Source: JBGTFE01 sp036403235 | Lineage (GTDB): Bacteria; Acidobacteriota; Blastocatellia; Pyrinomonadales; Pyrinomonadaceae | NCBI GenBank assembly: GCA_036403235.1 | Contig: DASWRI010000031.1 | Location: 1-49,120, forward strand | Length of the DNA stretch: 49,120 nt | Direction: 5' to 3' | Shown: piece by piece, positions 41,226 through 49,120 of the stretch | Position numbering within the stretch: the first letter of the stretch is position 1 | Layout: every line of letters starts with the position of its first letter | The notes under the pieces: model-generated | Database searches by the model: none | What the model saw: the letters and a program-made list of their open reading frames with translations, nothing else | What the model was told of the DNA's origin: nothing | Made by a program: the position numbers and the translations under genes

Positions 41226-43139
41226 CTATGCCGTCGGCGCGGCCTGCACGGCTTCTTTTGTTTCTTTCGCTTTTTCGGCCGCTTCCGGTCTGGGCGTTGC
41301 CAAACCTTCTTCGGGCGAGCGCCAGAGGCTTGAGGCGAGAAGCTGGCGGATAAACGTCATTTCCTTCGGCAGGCGGTCGTAGAGCTTGAAAAACAGCTCG
41401 TCGTGCGAGGCGATTTCCTTTATCCATAAATCGCGGTCGAGACTCATTACTTTTTCAAAATCTTCGGGCGTGAAATCTTCCATTCCGCGCCAGTCGAGGT
41501 CTTCATAGCGCGGCATCCAGCCCAAAGGCGTTTCAACCGATGCGGCTTCGCCGCGCGAGCGTTCGACAACCCATTTCAAAACGCGCATATTTTCACCGAA
41601 TCCGGCCCACAAGAATTTGCCGTCCGCGCCTTTTCTGAACCAGTTGACCGAGAAAATGCGCGGCGGATTCGGAATATTGCGACCGAAATCGAGCCAGTGG
41701 CCGAAATAATCGCCCATGTGATAGCCGCAGAAGGGAAGCATCGCAAACGGGTCGCGGCGGACTTCGCCGATATTGCCGAAAGCGGCGGCGGTCATTTCCG
41801 AGCCCATCGTCGCGGCCGAATAAACGCCGAACGTCCAGTTAAAAGTCTGCATCACGAGCGGCACGACCGCGTTGCGGCGTCCGCCAAACATAAATGCCGA
41901 AACGGGAACGCCCTTCGGATTGTCAAAGTTTTCGTCGATAACCGGACACTGCGTCGAAGGAGCGGTAAAACGCGCATTGGCGTGCGCCGCTTTGGCATCG
42001 CTTTCGGGCGTCCAATCGTTGCCCTGCCAGTCAATCGCGTGCGCGGGCTTTTCGCCGTCCATTCCTTCCCACCAGACGTCGCCGTCGTCGGTCAGCGCGA
42101 CGTTCGTGAAAATCGTGTTTTCCTTGATTGTTTCCATCGCGTTCGGATTCGTCGCGTAATTTGTGCCGGGCGCGACACCGAAAAATCCGGCTTCCGGGTT
42201 GATGGCGTAAAGCTGGCCGGTTTCATCGGGCTTAATCCAGGCGATGTCGTCGCCGACGGTCGTCACTTCCCAGCCTTCTTCCTGAAACGGTTTCGGCGGA
42301 ATAAGCATCGCGAAATTCGTTTTTCCGCAGGCCGACGGGAACGCGGCGCAAACATAATCTTTGCGGCCGTCGGGCGATTTGACTCCGACGATGAGCATGT
42401 GTTCGGCGAGCCACCCCTGCTCGCGTCCGAGGGTCGAAGCGATGCGCAGAGCGAGACATTTTTTCCCTAAAAGCGCGTTGCCGCCGTAGCCCGAGCCATA
42501 GCTCCAAATCATTCTTTCTTCAGGAAAATGAACGATATATTTGTCTTTCGGGTCGGGCGAACACGGCCACTTGACGTCCGCCTCGCCTTCCGCCAAAGGC
42601 ATTCCGACCGAGTGCAGGCAATGGACGAATTCGCCGTCGCCGAGCGCTTCGAGCGCTTTATTTCCCATCCGCGTCATAATCCGCATATTGACGACGACGT
42701 AAGGCGAATCGGAAAGCTGAACGCCGAACTGCGAAATCGGCGAGCCGAGCGGGCCCATGCAGAACGGAATGACATACATCGTGCGCCCGCGCATCGAGCC
42801 GTCAAATTTCGGCGTCAAAGTTTGTTTCATCTCGCCCGGCTGCATCCAGTTGTTAGTCGGGCCGGCGTCGCCCTTGCTGCGCGAGCAGATGTAGGTTCTG
42901 TCCTCGACGCGCGCGACGTCCGACGGGTGCGAGCGCGCCAGAAACGAGTTCGGGCGCTTTTCTTCGTTCAAGCGAATAAAAGTTCCGCTTTCGACCATCT
43001 GCTCGCACAGGCGGTCGTATTCTTCCTGCGAGCCGTCGCACCAGACGACCGCTTCCGGCTTGCACAGCTCGGCCATTTCCGAAACCCATCGGATTAGCTC
43101 TTTATTTGTAACGTTCGAAGGAATATTTAGATTTGACAT
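41226..43139 (-). CDS. pckG: Phosphoenolpyruvate carboxykinase (GTP)
   Basis: A 637-residue enzyme from ATG 43139 (GGAG 6 nt upstream); the 43160 start is rejected. It converts oxaloacetate and GTP to phosphoenolpyruvate, GDP and CO2, the gluconeogenic entry step. Family marks: SFLARSHPSDVARVEDRTY (substrate Arg region), the kinase-1 loop FPSACGKTNFAML with the mobile reactive cysteine, DDIAWIKPDE (metal), and a PEP-binding NTNYATNPNA-like GTNYATNPNA. It ends in an unusual Ala/Lys/Glu-rich tail of about 20 residues. Length fits the GTP family (about 600-620) plus that tail. A terminator follows. Confidence 0.97.
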   Translation of the reverse strand: MSNLNIPSNVTNKELIRWVSEMAELCKPEAVVWCDGSQEEYDRLCEQMVESGTFIRLNEEKRPNSFLARSHPSDVARVEDRTYICSRSKGDAGPTNNWMQPGEMKQTLTPKFDGSMRGRTMYVIPFCMGPLGSPISQFGVQLSDSPYVVVNMRIMTRMGNKALEALGDGEFVHCLHSVGMPLAEGEADVKWPCSPDPKDKYIVHFPEERMIWSYGSGYGGNALLGKKCLALRIASTLGREQGWLAEHMLIVGVKSPDGRKDYVCAAFPSACGKTNFAMLIPPKPFQEEGWEVTTVGDDIAWIKPDETGQLYAINPEAGFFGVAPGTNYATNPNAMETIKENTIFTNVALTDDGDVWWEGMDGEKPAHAIDWQGNDWTPESDAKAAHANARFTAPSTQCPVIDENFDNPKGVPVSAFMFGGRRNAVVPLVMQTFNWTFGVYSAATMGSEMTAAAFGNIGEVRRDPFAMLPFCGYHMGDYFGHWLDFGRNIPNPPRIFSVNWFRKGADGKFLWAGFGENMRVLKWVVERSRGEAASVETPLGWMPRYEDLDWRGMEDFTPEDFEKVMSLDRDLWIKEIASHDELFFKLYDRLPKEMTFIRQLLASSLWRSPEEGLATPRPEAAEKAKETKEAVQAAPTA

Positions 43140-43265
43140 AAATTTCTCCAAAAATAGCAAAAAATATTCGATAAAAAATGATTGTTTATTAAATTTTTAT
43201 GCCGCCAATATTCTATTAAATGAATAAATGCGGCAATTATTTAGTTAATTTTTAGGATACCAAAG

Positions 43266-43288
43266 TTTTGTTCCTTTTCCGAACAAAA
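43266..43288. promoter_or_regulatory. Inverted repeat upstream of pckG
   Basis: TTTTGTTC (43266-43273) faces GAACAAAA (43281-43288) across 7 nt, in the A/T-rich 180-nt gap between the DMT gene and pckG, about 130-150 nt before the pckG start. It could be an operator for a regulator or merely a weak hairpin after the DMT gene; no T-run follows. Confidence 0.3.
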
Positions 43289-43319
43289 TATATAAAATTC
43301 TAACATATAAAAGAAAAAG

Positions 43320-44225
43320 TTACAGAGCCGCCGCACGTTTTTCGCGGAGCCGCGCATGACTCTGTTTGAGCGTATGAAAAATGACGGCCGAGATGATAAT
43401 CGCGCCTCCGACGATGGCCCAGACCGAAGGCCGTTCGCCTAAAATCAAAAAAACCCAAATCGGATTCAACAGCGGCTCGACAAAACCGACGATGCTCGCG
43501 TCGAGCGAGCGCACGCCTTCGGCGATTCCTTTTGTAAATAAAATATAGGCGACGCCGATTTGCAGAACGCCGAGAAACAAAATCGCCAGAACATCTTTCC
43601 CGTTTGGCGCGGGCGGATTCTGGGCGAGCAGCGGCGTCATAAAAATGACAATCAGAAAATTTCCGTAAAAAACCGAGAGCGCCGGATTGCGGTTGGCGAG
43701 CGAGCGCGGGTGGCGCAGAAAGATAAAATACAGGCCGAAAAAAACGCCGGAAAGAAGCGCGGCCAGATTTCCGAGAAAAATATTCGATGCGAGCTTGTTT
43801 TCGGCGCTCGGCGCTTCGAGAAAAAACAAGCTCATGCCGGCGAGACAAACGACGACGGTTATCAAATCCGAAAAGCGAAATTTTTCCTTCAAAATAAACG
43901 GAGAGAGAATCAAGATATAAATCGGCGCGGTATATTGCAGAAAAATCGCGTTGGCGGCGGTCGTCGTTTTGTTCGCGTAAACGAAACAGGTCAAAGTTCC
44001 GGCGTAGAGAAACGCGGTCAAAATCGTGAACCGGTCAAGTTTTAAGCCTTTTTTGTATGTGAAAATCGCGACCGTGATGGCCGCGAAAAGCGAGCGGCCG
44101 CAGTTGACGGCGAAAGCGTCGAGCGTCGTCATCTTGATAAAAAGCCCGCCCGTCGACCAAAGCAAAACCGCCAGCAGCACAAAAACTACCGGCGGAAGCG
44201 TTGAGATTTGATTTGTTTTATTCAC
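43320..44225 (-). CDS. EamA/DMT family permease
   Basis: A 301-residue polytopic membrane protein with ten hydrophobic segments (from VFVLLAVLLWSTGGLFIKM onward) and the paired EamA repeats (ALSVFYGNFLIVIF..., EPLLNPIWVFLILGERPS). The GTG at 44225 (VNKTNQIS) is chosen because upstream sequence is an octad hairpin repeat and then the ferredoxin gene; a longer frame to 44474 reads through both and is rejected. No Shine-Dalgarno site is visible. Substrate unknown, probably a metabolite exporter or importer. Confidence 0.78.
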   Translation of the reverse strand: MNKTNQISTLPPVVFVLLAVLLWSTGGLFIKMTTLDAFAVNCGRSLFAAITVAIFTYKKGLKLDRFTILTAFLYAGTLTCFVYANKTTTAANAIFLQYTAPIYILILSPFILKEKFRFSDLITVVVCLAGMSLFFLEAPSAENKLASNIFLGNLAALLSGVFFGLYFIFLRHPRSLANRNPALSVFYGNFLIVIFMTPLLAQNPPAPNGKDVLAILFLGVLQIGVAYILFTKGIAEGVRSLDASIVGFVEPLLNPIWVFLILGERPSVWAIVGGAIIISAVIFHTLKQSHARLREKRAAAL

Positions 44226-44236
44226 AAAAAAAATAA

Positions 44237-44300
44237 ACCACAGAGACGCGGAGACACAGAGTTTTTTATTGCCGTCTCTGTGTTTTCGTGTCTCTGTGGT
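44237..44300. repeat. Octad hairpin repeat
   Basis: ACCACAGAGAC (44237-44247) pairs exactly with GTCTCTGTGGT (44290-44300); additional units CGCGGAGA and CACAGAG extend the arms. It lies between the ferredoxin stop and the DMT start, on the path of minus-strand transcription. Confidence 0.75.
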
Positions 44301-44305
44301 AAAAA

Positions 44306-45349
44306 CTACTTTGAATTGTTCATCGCGTCGGCAACCGTCTCGCGCAGCTTGGCGGCCGAAGTCGTCGCCGGTTCCAAATCGATTTCCTCGACGTTGCCGT
44401 AAACTTTTTTGCCGAAAACGCCGTTCCACGCCGGAATGACAATCGTCGCGTTGCCGTAGGCGCGCGCCTGACACGCCAGCCGCATAAACGGTTTTGCGTC
44501 GTCGGGCTGGTTGTAACCGAAAATTTTCATCTGGCGACGCTCGCGCTCGGAAACGTCAGAAAGCTTTTCCTGGCCGCCGAGCACGCCAATCCAGCACGTT
44601 CCGCAGGCGGCCGAGCGACATTCGACCGGAATCACGCCTTCGATACAGCGTTCGTCCGTTTCGCGCCAGTTTTGCGATTGGTCTTTCGCCGCCGCCGAAG
44701 CGATTTCCTCGTCGTTTATAATTCTAAATTTCGCCTTGTTGGAAGTTTCGTCGTAAGTGACGGTAAATTTTTTATCGACGGTTTTGAGAAACCCGAGAAG
44801 TCCCTGCGAATCGTCTTTGGCGCGCTCTTCGAGAATCTCCTTGGCGGATTTTTTCGCCTGTCTGGCGTCGAGATAAACTTTTCCTTCGGCTGTCTTAAAA
44901 GCGTCGAAACCGACCTGCACGAGCGTCATCAAACCGACCAGCGTAATCGCTTTTGTCAAACATTCCTTTGTTTTCGCCCGCTGCGCGGCGTCTTTGGCGA
45001 TTTCCTTGACGACGACCGTCAAATCGCCGTTTTCGTTGCTGCTCGATTCCGCGTGCGCGACGATTGCGTCTTTTGTTTCTTTCCAGAAACGATGCCCGTA
45101 AAGAAATTTGTGCGACGAGTCAATCTGGTCTTTTAAGTCGAAATCGCCCTGCAAAACGAATTTTTGAATCGCTTTTGCTTTATCTTCCGCCGTTTGCAGA
45201 TAGCGAAAAAGCTCCAAAGGATGAAAACGAAACCAGATTTGGACGGCGTTGCGGTCAACTTCCTGAATTTCGGGCAGAAGCCGCTCGACCGTCTGTAACC
45301 ACTCGCGTTCGCTGAACTTATCTAAAAAATCTATAAATTTTGCTGTCAT
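44306..45349 (-). CDS. Large 2Fe-2S ferredoxin-domain protein
   Basis: A 347-residue cytoplasmic protein. The C-terminal third is a plant/adrenodoxin-type ferredoxin domain: ECRSAACGTCWIG gives C-x4-C-x2-C, and the fourth cysteine is in RLACQARAYG (spacing about 38), so one 2Fe-2S cluster is predicted. The N-terminal 240 residues are mostly helical (FIDFLDKFSEREWLQTVERL, LVGLMTLVQVGFDAF) without a family I recognise; they may bind a redox partner. Normal ferredoxins are about 100 residues. Separate from the str operon by about 90 nt to its promoter on the opposite strand. Confidence 0.8.
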   Translation of the reverse strand: MTAKFIDFLDKFSEREWLQTVERLLPEIQEVDRNAVQIWFRFHPLELFRYLQTAEDKAKAIQKFVLQGDFDLKDQIDSSHKFLYGHRFWKETKDAIVAHAESSSNENGDLTVVVKEIAKDAAQRAKTKECLTKAITLVGLMTLVQVGFDAFKTAEGKVYLDARQAKKSAKEILEERAKDDSQGLLGFLKTVDKKFTVTYDETSNKAKFRIINDEEIASAAAKDQSQNWRETDERCIEGVIPVECRSAACGTCWIGVLGGQEKLSDVSERERRQMKIFGYNQPDDAKPFMRLACQARAYGNATIVIPAWNGVFGKKVYGNVEEIDLEPATTSAAKLRETVADAMNNSK

Positions 45350-45435
45350 AATATTAATTGTAATTTATACGAATTATCAAAAAGAGAGATTCTACATAGA
45401 AAATTCGATTTGTGCAAAAGTTCACGGGAGCGTGC

Positions 45436-45465
45436 TTGACATCAGGCCGCCCGGTTCGGTATAGT
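45436..45465 (+). promoter_or_regulatory. Sigma-70 promoter of the str operon
   Basis: Consensus -35 TTGACA (45436-45441), 18-nt spacer, -10 TATAGT (45460-45465), giving a start near 45472 and a leader of about 370 nt before rpsL. It is the best-matching promoter in the window. Confidence 0.8.
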
Positions 45466-45471
45466 CTGAAG

Positions 45472-45842
45472 TTTCGGACATTTCGTCTGAGGCAGACAGT
45501 AGGTTTCGACTTTCGGTTTGCACCAAAGCGCAGAGCATTTGAAAATTCAAGTGTAGAAACAGTTATTGTGGCGTAAAACTAAACGTCGCGGTTTTTTACG
45601 AAAAACGTTCCAACGTTTAGGGCAATTCAATCAAATATTGTTTTGCTAATCTAAAATTAAGCCACGCCACAGAAAAGTTTGAATAGGGAAGTCATCTTCG
45701 CTGCGCTTTTATTTAAGGACATCCCGACATAGTTTAATTATTTTTGTTTGCAAGTAACCGCTTGCGCTGACTGCTGAATTTGATTCGGTAAGAGGCAGGT
45801 TAGGTGCTCGCTTTTCGTTTTAGTTTAGGAAAAGAATAAAAG
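45472..45842 (+). ncRNA. Long structured 5' leader of rpsL (or small RNA)
   Basis: About 370 nt with no convincing gene. Several complementary segments support RNA structure: GTCTG/CAGAC (45485-45497), TGTGGCGT/ACGCCACA (45567-45574 with 45664-45671) enclosing CTAAACGT/ACGTTTAG (45579-45586 with 45613-45620), and GCAAG/CTTGC (45750-45765). A direct repeat GAGGCAG occurs near both ends. Its role is unknown; possibilities are autoregulation by a ribosomal protein or a separate RNA processed from the operon. Confidence 0.45.
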
Positions 45843-46235
45843 ATGCCGACAATTAATCAACTTGTTCGTAAAGGTCGCCAGGCGGTGAAATACAAAACCG
45901 CATCTCCGGCGCTCCAGGGCAGCCCGCAGAAACGCGGCGTCTGCACCCGCGTTTACACGCAAACGCCGAAAAAACCAAATTCCGCGCTGCGTAAAGTCGC
46001 ACGTGTTCGTCTGACCAACGGAATCGAAGTTACGACTTATATTCCGGGAATCGGACACAATTTGCAGGAACACTCAATCGTGATGATTCGCGGCGGCCGC
46101 GTCAAGGATTTGCCGGGCGTTCGTTATCACGTTATTCGCGGAACGCTTGATTCCTCCGGTGTCGCAAACAGAAATCAGGCTCGTTCGAAATACGGCGCAA
46201 AACGCCCGAAAGGTGTCGCACCGGGCAAGAAATAA
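45843..46235 (+). CDS. rpsL: 30S ribosomal protein S12
   Basis: A 130-residue protein of the small subunit decoding centre. Conserved segments are MPTINQLVRKGRQ, KRGVCTRVYTQTPKKPNSALRK (shown in shorter form TPKKPNSALRK), GHNLQEHSIVMIRGGRVKDLPGVRY and the basic tail. The two lysines of TPKKPN and the GGRVKDLPG loop, sites of streptomycin-resistance changes, have the wild-type (sensitive) residues. First gene of the str operon; AGGA lies 15 nt upstream, a weak ribosome site. Confidence 0.99.
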   Translation: MPTINQLVRKGRQAVKYKTASPALQGSPQKRGVCTRVYTQTPKKPNSALRKVARVRLTNGIEVTTYIPGIGHNLQEHSIVMIRGGRVKDLPGVRYHVIRGTLDSSGVANRNQARSKYGAKRPKGVAPGKK

Positions 46236-46252
46236 TTTAAGGAAATAGAAAT

Positions 46253-46723
46253 ATGCCAAGAAGAAGAGTTGCCGCAAAAAGAGAAATATTGCCGGACCCG
46301 ATTTACAACAGCGTGATGGTTACGAAATTCATCAACGGCGTGATGTGGAAAGGGAAAAAATCCATCGCCGAACAGATTTTCTACGGCGCGATGCAGAAAT
46401 TAGCCGATAAAACCGGCGAAGAGCCTTTGAAAGTTTTCAAAAAAGCGATTGACACGGTTGCGCCGACGCTCGAAGTCAAATCACGCCGAATCGGCGGCGC
46501 GACTTACCAGGTGCCGCTTGAAGTGACCAAAGACCGCCGCAATACTCTGGCGATTCGATGGATTGTCGGAAACGCGCGCAAACGCGGCGAAAAAACAATG
46601 GAAGACCGCCTTGTTGGCGAATTGCTCGATGCAACCAACAATCGCGGAAACGCGGTGAAAAAGAAAGACGACGTCCACCGTATGGCGGAAGCAAACAAAG
46701 CGTTTGCGCATTATCGCTGGTAA
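46253..46723 (+). CDS. rpsG: 30S ribosomal protein S7
   Basis: A 156-residue protein that nucleates assembly of the 30S head and contacts the E-site tRNA. Recognisable segments are MPRRRVAAKREILPDPIYN, FYGAMQKLADKTGEEPLKVFK, GGATYQVPLEVTKDRR and NAFAHYRW-type end (AHYRW). AAGGAAAT lies about 9 nt upstream; 17 nt after rpsL. Length is standard. Confidence 0.99.
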   Translation: MPRRRVAAKREILPDPIYNSVMVTKFINGVMWKGKKSIAEQIFYGAMQKLADKTGEEPLKVFKKAIDTVAPTLEVKSRRIGGATYQVPLEVTKDRRNTLAIRWIVGNARKRGEKTMEDRLVGELLDATNNRGNAVKKKDDVHRMAEANKAFAHYRW

Positions 46724-46760
46724 ATATTTAGTCCGTTATCCTTTGTCCGTAGCAAAAAGC

Positions 46761-46792
46761 AACTGACAAGCGACAACTGACAACTGACAAAG
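46761..46792. repeat. Heptad repeat (ACTGACA) between rpsG and fusA
   Basis: Four 7-nt units ACTGACA-AGCGACA-ACTGACA-ACTGACA end 6 nt before the fusA ATG. Unlike most other arrays it has no facing arm. It occupies the position where a Shine-Dalgarno sequence would be expected. Confidence 0.7.
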
Positions 46793-46797
46793 ATTTT

Positions 46798-48894
46798 ATG
46801 TCGAAGATTAGTTTAGACAGATTTAGAAACATCGGAATCATGGCGCACATCGACGCGGGTAAAACCACGACGACCGAGCGCGTTTTGTATTACACCGGCG
46901 TTTCGCACAAAATCGGCGAAGTTCATGAGGGAACGGCGACGATGGACTGGATGGAACAGGAACAAGAGCGCGGAATCACGATTACTTCTGCTGCCACGAC
47001 CTGTTTCTGGACTCGTAACGGTGTCGAACACCGCATCAATATTATCGATACGCCGGGACACGTCGATTTCACGATGGAAGTCGAGCGCTCTCTGCGCGTT
47101 CTCGACGGCGCGGTTTGCGTTTTCGACGGCGTCGCGGGCGTTGAGCCGCAATCGGAAACCGTTTGGCGTCAGGCCGACAAATACGGCGTTCCGAGAATTT
47201 GCTTTATTAATAAATTAGACCGCGCGGGCGCTTCGTTCGAAAGAAGTTTCGATTCGATTATTAAACGTCTCGGCGCCAATGCCGTCGCTCTGCAAATTCC
47301 GATTGGTCTCGAAGAACATCTGAAAGGTGTCGTTGACCTGATTACCATGAAAGGTCTGATTTGGAACGACGAAACCAAAGGCGCGCAATACGAAACAGTC
47401 GATATTCCGGCCGATTTGGTTGATGCGGCGACCGAAGCGCGCGAAAAATTAGTCGAGGCGGTTTCCGCGATTGACGACGATTTAATGATGAAGTATCTCG
47501 AAGGCGAAGAAGTCAGCGAAGCGGAAATCCGCAAAGCTCTTCGTCAGGGAACAATCGATTTAAAAATCGTTCCGGTCGTCACGGGCTCTGCTTTTAAAAA
47601 CAAAGGCGTTCAGACATTGCTCGATGCCGTAGTTGATTTTCTGCCGAGTCCTTTAGACGTTCCCGCAATCGAAGGAATCAATCCGAAAACTGACGAAATC
47701 GAGACACGCGAAGCTTCGCCTTCCGCGCCGTTTTCCGGTTTGGTTTTCAAATTGATGGCCGATAAGCACCTGGGACAGCTTGCTTTCGTTAGAATTTATT
47801 CGGGAACGGTTAAGACAGGCACTTACGTTTATAACACGATTAAGGGTTCGAAAGAACGCGTCGGTCGGTTGATGCTGATGCACGCCAACAAACGCGAAGA
47901 TGTCGAATCGGCGTCGGCGGGCGAAATTATCGCTATCGGCGGTATGAAAAACGTTACGACGGGCGAAACCGTTTCCGACGAAAACAGACAGATTATTCTC
48001 GAATCGATGGAATTTCCTGAGCCGGTCGTGCGTGTCGCGGTTGAACCGAAAACACGCCAGGACCAAGATAAAATGGGCATCGCGCTCAATCGTCTGGCAC
48101 AGGAAGACCCTAGTTTTCAGGTTTCCAGCGACCATGAAACCGGTCAGACAATCATTGCCGGAATGGGCGAGCTGCACCTTGAAATTATCGTTGACCGCAT
48201 GAAGCGCGAATTCGGCGTTGAAGCCAACGTCGGCAAACCGCAGGTTGCGTATCGCGAAACGATTACGGCAGTCGCGCCGGGTAAAGAAATTTACAAGAAA
48301 CAATCTGGCGGTCGCGGCAAATTCGGACACGTCGAGCTCGAAATCGAACCGGCTCCCGGCGAAGGATTTGTTTTTGAAGACAAAATTACCGGCGGCTCGA
48401 TTCCGCGTCAGTTTATCAAACCGACGATGGAAGGCGTCAGAGATGCCATGCAGCGCGGTTTTCTCGCCGGATATGAATTAGTCGATATTAAAGTCAGATT
48501 GCTTTTCGGTTCATACCACGAAGTTGATTCGGACGAAATTTCATTCCACCTGGCAGGCTCTTTTGCTTTTCAGGATGCGGTGAAAAAAGCGAAACCCGTT
48601 TTGCTCGAACCGATTATGCGCATCGAAGTCGTTACGCCCGAAGAATATATGGGCGCCGTTAACGGCGATTTGAATCGTCGTCGCGGGCAGATTGAAAAAA
48701 TGGAGCCGCGTCCGGGTAACGTTCAGGTCGTTACGGCCTTCGTTCCGCTTTCGGAAATGTTCGGTTACACGACCGATTTGAGAAGCTCGACGCAGGGACG
48801 CGCGACATCGAGTATGCATTTTGAGCGTTACGACCAGGCTCCGCGTAACGTCGCCGAAGAAGTTATCGCAAAGGTTAAAGGAGCTACCAGCTAA
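46798..48894 (+). CDS. fusA: Elongation factor G
   Basis: A 698-residue translational GTPase, normal length. G1 is AHIDAGKTT, G2 region RGITITSAATTC, G3 DTPGHVDF, G4 NKLDR, G5 region GSAFKNKG; domains II-V follow (YRETI near 490, YMGAVNGDLNRRRGQI near 620, the final FGYTTDLRSSTQGRAT). It drives translocation and, with RRF, ribosome recycling. There is no Shine-Dalgarno site before its ATG; a heptad repeat fills the upstream region. Next is tuf, 85 nt downstream. Confidence 0.99.
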   Translation: MSKISLDRFRNIGIMAHIDAGKTTTTERVLYYTGVSHKIGEVHEGTATMDWMEQEQERGITITSAATTCFWTRNGVEHRINIIDTPGHVDFTMEVERSLRVLDGAVCVFDGVAGVEPQSETVWRQADKYGVPRICFINKLDRAGASFERSFDSIIKRLGANAVALQIPIGLEEHLKGVVDLITMKGLIWNDETKGAQYETVDIPADLVDAATEAREKLVEAVSAIDDDLMMKYLEGEEVSEAEIRKALRQGTIDLKIVPVVTGSAFKNKGVQTLLDAVVDFLPSPLDVPAIEGINPKTDEIETREASPSAPFSGLVFKLMADKHLGQLAFVRIYSGTVKTGTYVYNTIKGSKERVGRLMLMHANKREDVESASAGEIIAIGGMKNVTTGETVSDENRQIILESMEFPEPVVRVAVEPKTRQDQDKMGIALNRLAQEDPSFQVSSDHETGQTIIAGMGELHLEIIVDRMKREFGVEANVGKPQVAYRETITAVAPGKEIYKKQSGGRGKFGHVELEIEPAPGEGFVFEDKITGGSIPRQFIKPTMEGVRDAMQRGFLAGYELVDIKVRLLFGSYHEVDSDEISFHLAGSFAFQDAVKKAKPVLLEPIMRIEVVTPEEYMGAVNGDLNRRRGQIEKMEPRPGNVQVVTAFVPLSEMFGYTTDLRSSTQGRATSSMHFERYDQAPRNVAEEVIAKVKGATS

Positions 48895-48896
48895 TA

Positions 48897-48947
48897 AAAA
48901 AGGATGAAAGTCGGCGAAAGGAAAGGGTTAAAATCTTTCGTCCTTTT
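48897..48947 (+). other. Hairpin between fusA and tuf
   Basis: AAAAGGATGAAAG faces CTTTCGTCCTTTT (12-13 bp, one G-U pair) around a purine-rich loop with GAAAG/GAAAGG units. No T-run of a terminator; it may be an attenuator, processing site, or another degenerate repeat. Confidence 0.4.
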
Positions 48948-48979
48948 CATAAATTTAGGAAAAAGGAAAACTTAAAATT

Positions 48980-49120
48980 ATGAGCAAAGAGAAGTTTGAC
49001 AGAAGCAAACCGCACGTGAACATCGGGACGATCGGGCACGTTGATCACGGCAAAACGACATTAACCGCCGCCATCACCAAAGTGATGAGCAAACATAATC
49101 CGAAGATGACGTTTCGCTCG
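48980..49120 (+). CDS. tuf: Elongation factor Tu (5' part)
   Basis: The first 47 codons before the window ends: SKEKFDRSKPHVNIGTIGHV, then DHGKTTLTAAIT, the G1 motif GHVDHGKT of EF-Tu. It carries aminoacyl-tRNA to the ribosome. A ribosome site AAGGAAAA lies about 10 nt upstream. Position after fusA completes the conserved str operon order. Confidence 0.97.
   Translation, partial: MSKEKFDRSKPHVNIGTIGHVDHGKTTLTAAITKVMSKHNPKMTFRS

Noticed and set aside
43320..44474. Longer DMT permease starting near 44474
   Set aside because: The extra 83 residues read through an octad hairpin repeat and antisense-free part of the ferredoxin gene in another frame; composition is Arg-rich and membrane topology starts after GTG 44225.
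45472..45842. The rpsL leader as a tmRNA gene
   Set aside because: A GGTTTCGAC string like the tmRNA 5' end is present, but no matching acceptor stem, CCA end, T-arm or plausible tag frame was found.

Overview
The window looks like a chromosomal segment of an Acidobacteriota member, most likely class Blastocatellia (Pyrinomonadaceae-like). This placement is inferred from gene content: two 'VWFA-related Acidobacterial domain' proteins, Hanks-type Ser/Thr kinases (one with a PD40/TolB beta-propeller), a Sig-70_X6-type sigma factor, DUF4097 proteins, MoxR/DUF58, and moderate GC with strongly A/T-ended intergenic DNA. Nothing was searched against a database.

Layout. 1-1546: end of an ABC exporter (ATPase tail, permease, lipoprotein). 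1572-2349: tRNA-Val(CAC) and a type IV pilin on the minus strand. 2572-5089: MoxR ATPase plus DUF58 protein. 5403-8060: ECF sigma factor, zinc anti-sigma factor and DUF4097 protein. 8724-16452: a kinase with a giant activation loop and a polytopic membrane tail, two secreted VWFA proteins, xseA, an inner-membrane protein and xseB. 16556-22661 (minus): three envelope proteins of unknown function, then a sigma factor followed by a kinase-propeller receptor. 23193-29022: a visibly more A/T-rich block with a TIR-AAA protein, a paralogous AAA protein with a membrane anchor and coiled coil, and a penicillin-binding-protein homologue lacking its catalytic lysine. 29127-45349: mostly minus-strand housekeeping and envelope genes (Kdo hydroxylase, MFS exporter, Bax-inhibitor-1, DoxX, PHB-depolymerase-like esterase, TIMP/NTR-like protein, methyltransferase, GTP-dependent PEPCK, DMT permease, large ferredoxin). 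45436-49120: the str operon (rpsL, rpsG, fusA, start of tuf) behind a strong promoter and a long structured leader.

The most interesting candidate is the 23193-29022 block. A predicted NAD-cleaving or signalling TIR domain is fused to an AAA_35-type ATPase and sits 13 nt from a second ATPase of the same family that is tethered to the membrane; a pseudo-transpeptidase follows. This resembles a STAND-type immune or stress system that might watch the envelope, but that role is inference only.

A second theme is two families of intergenic repeats. One is built of 7-nt units of the type xTGAxxx, the other of 8-nt units of the type CRCAGAGN. Both are usually arranged as facing arms that form long hairpins. 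They sit at gene ends, and in three cases they supply the stop codon of the neighbouring gene.
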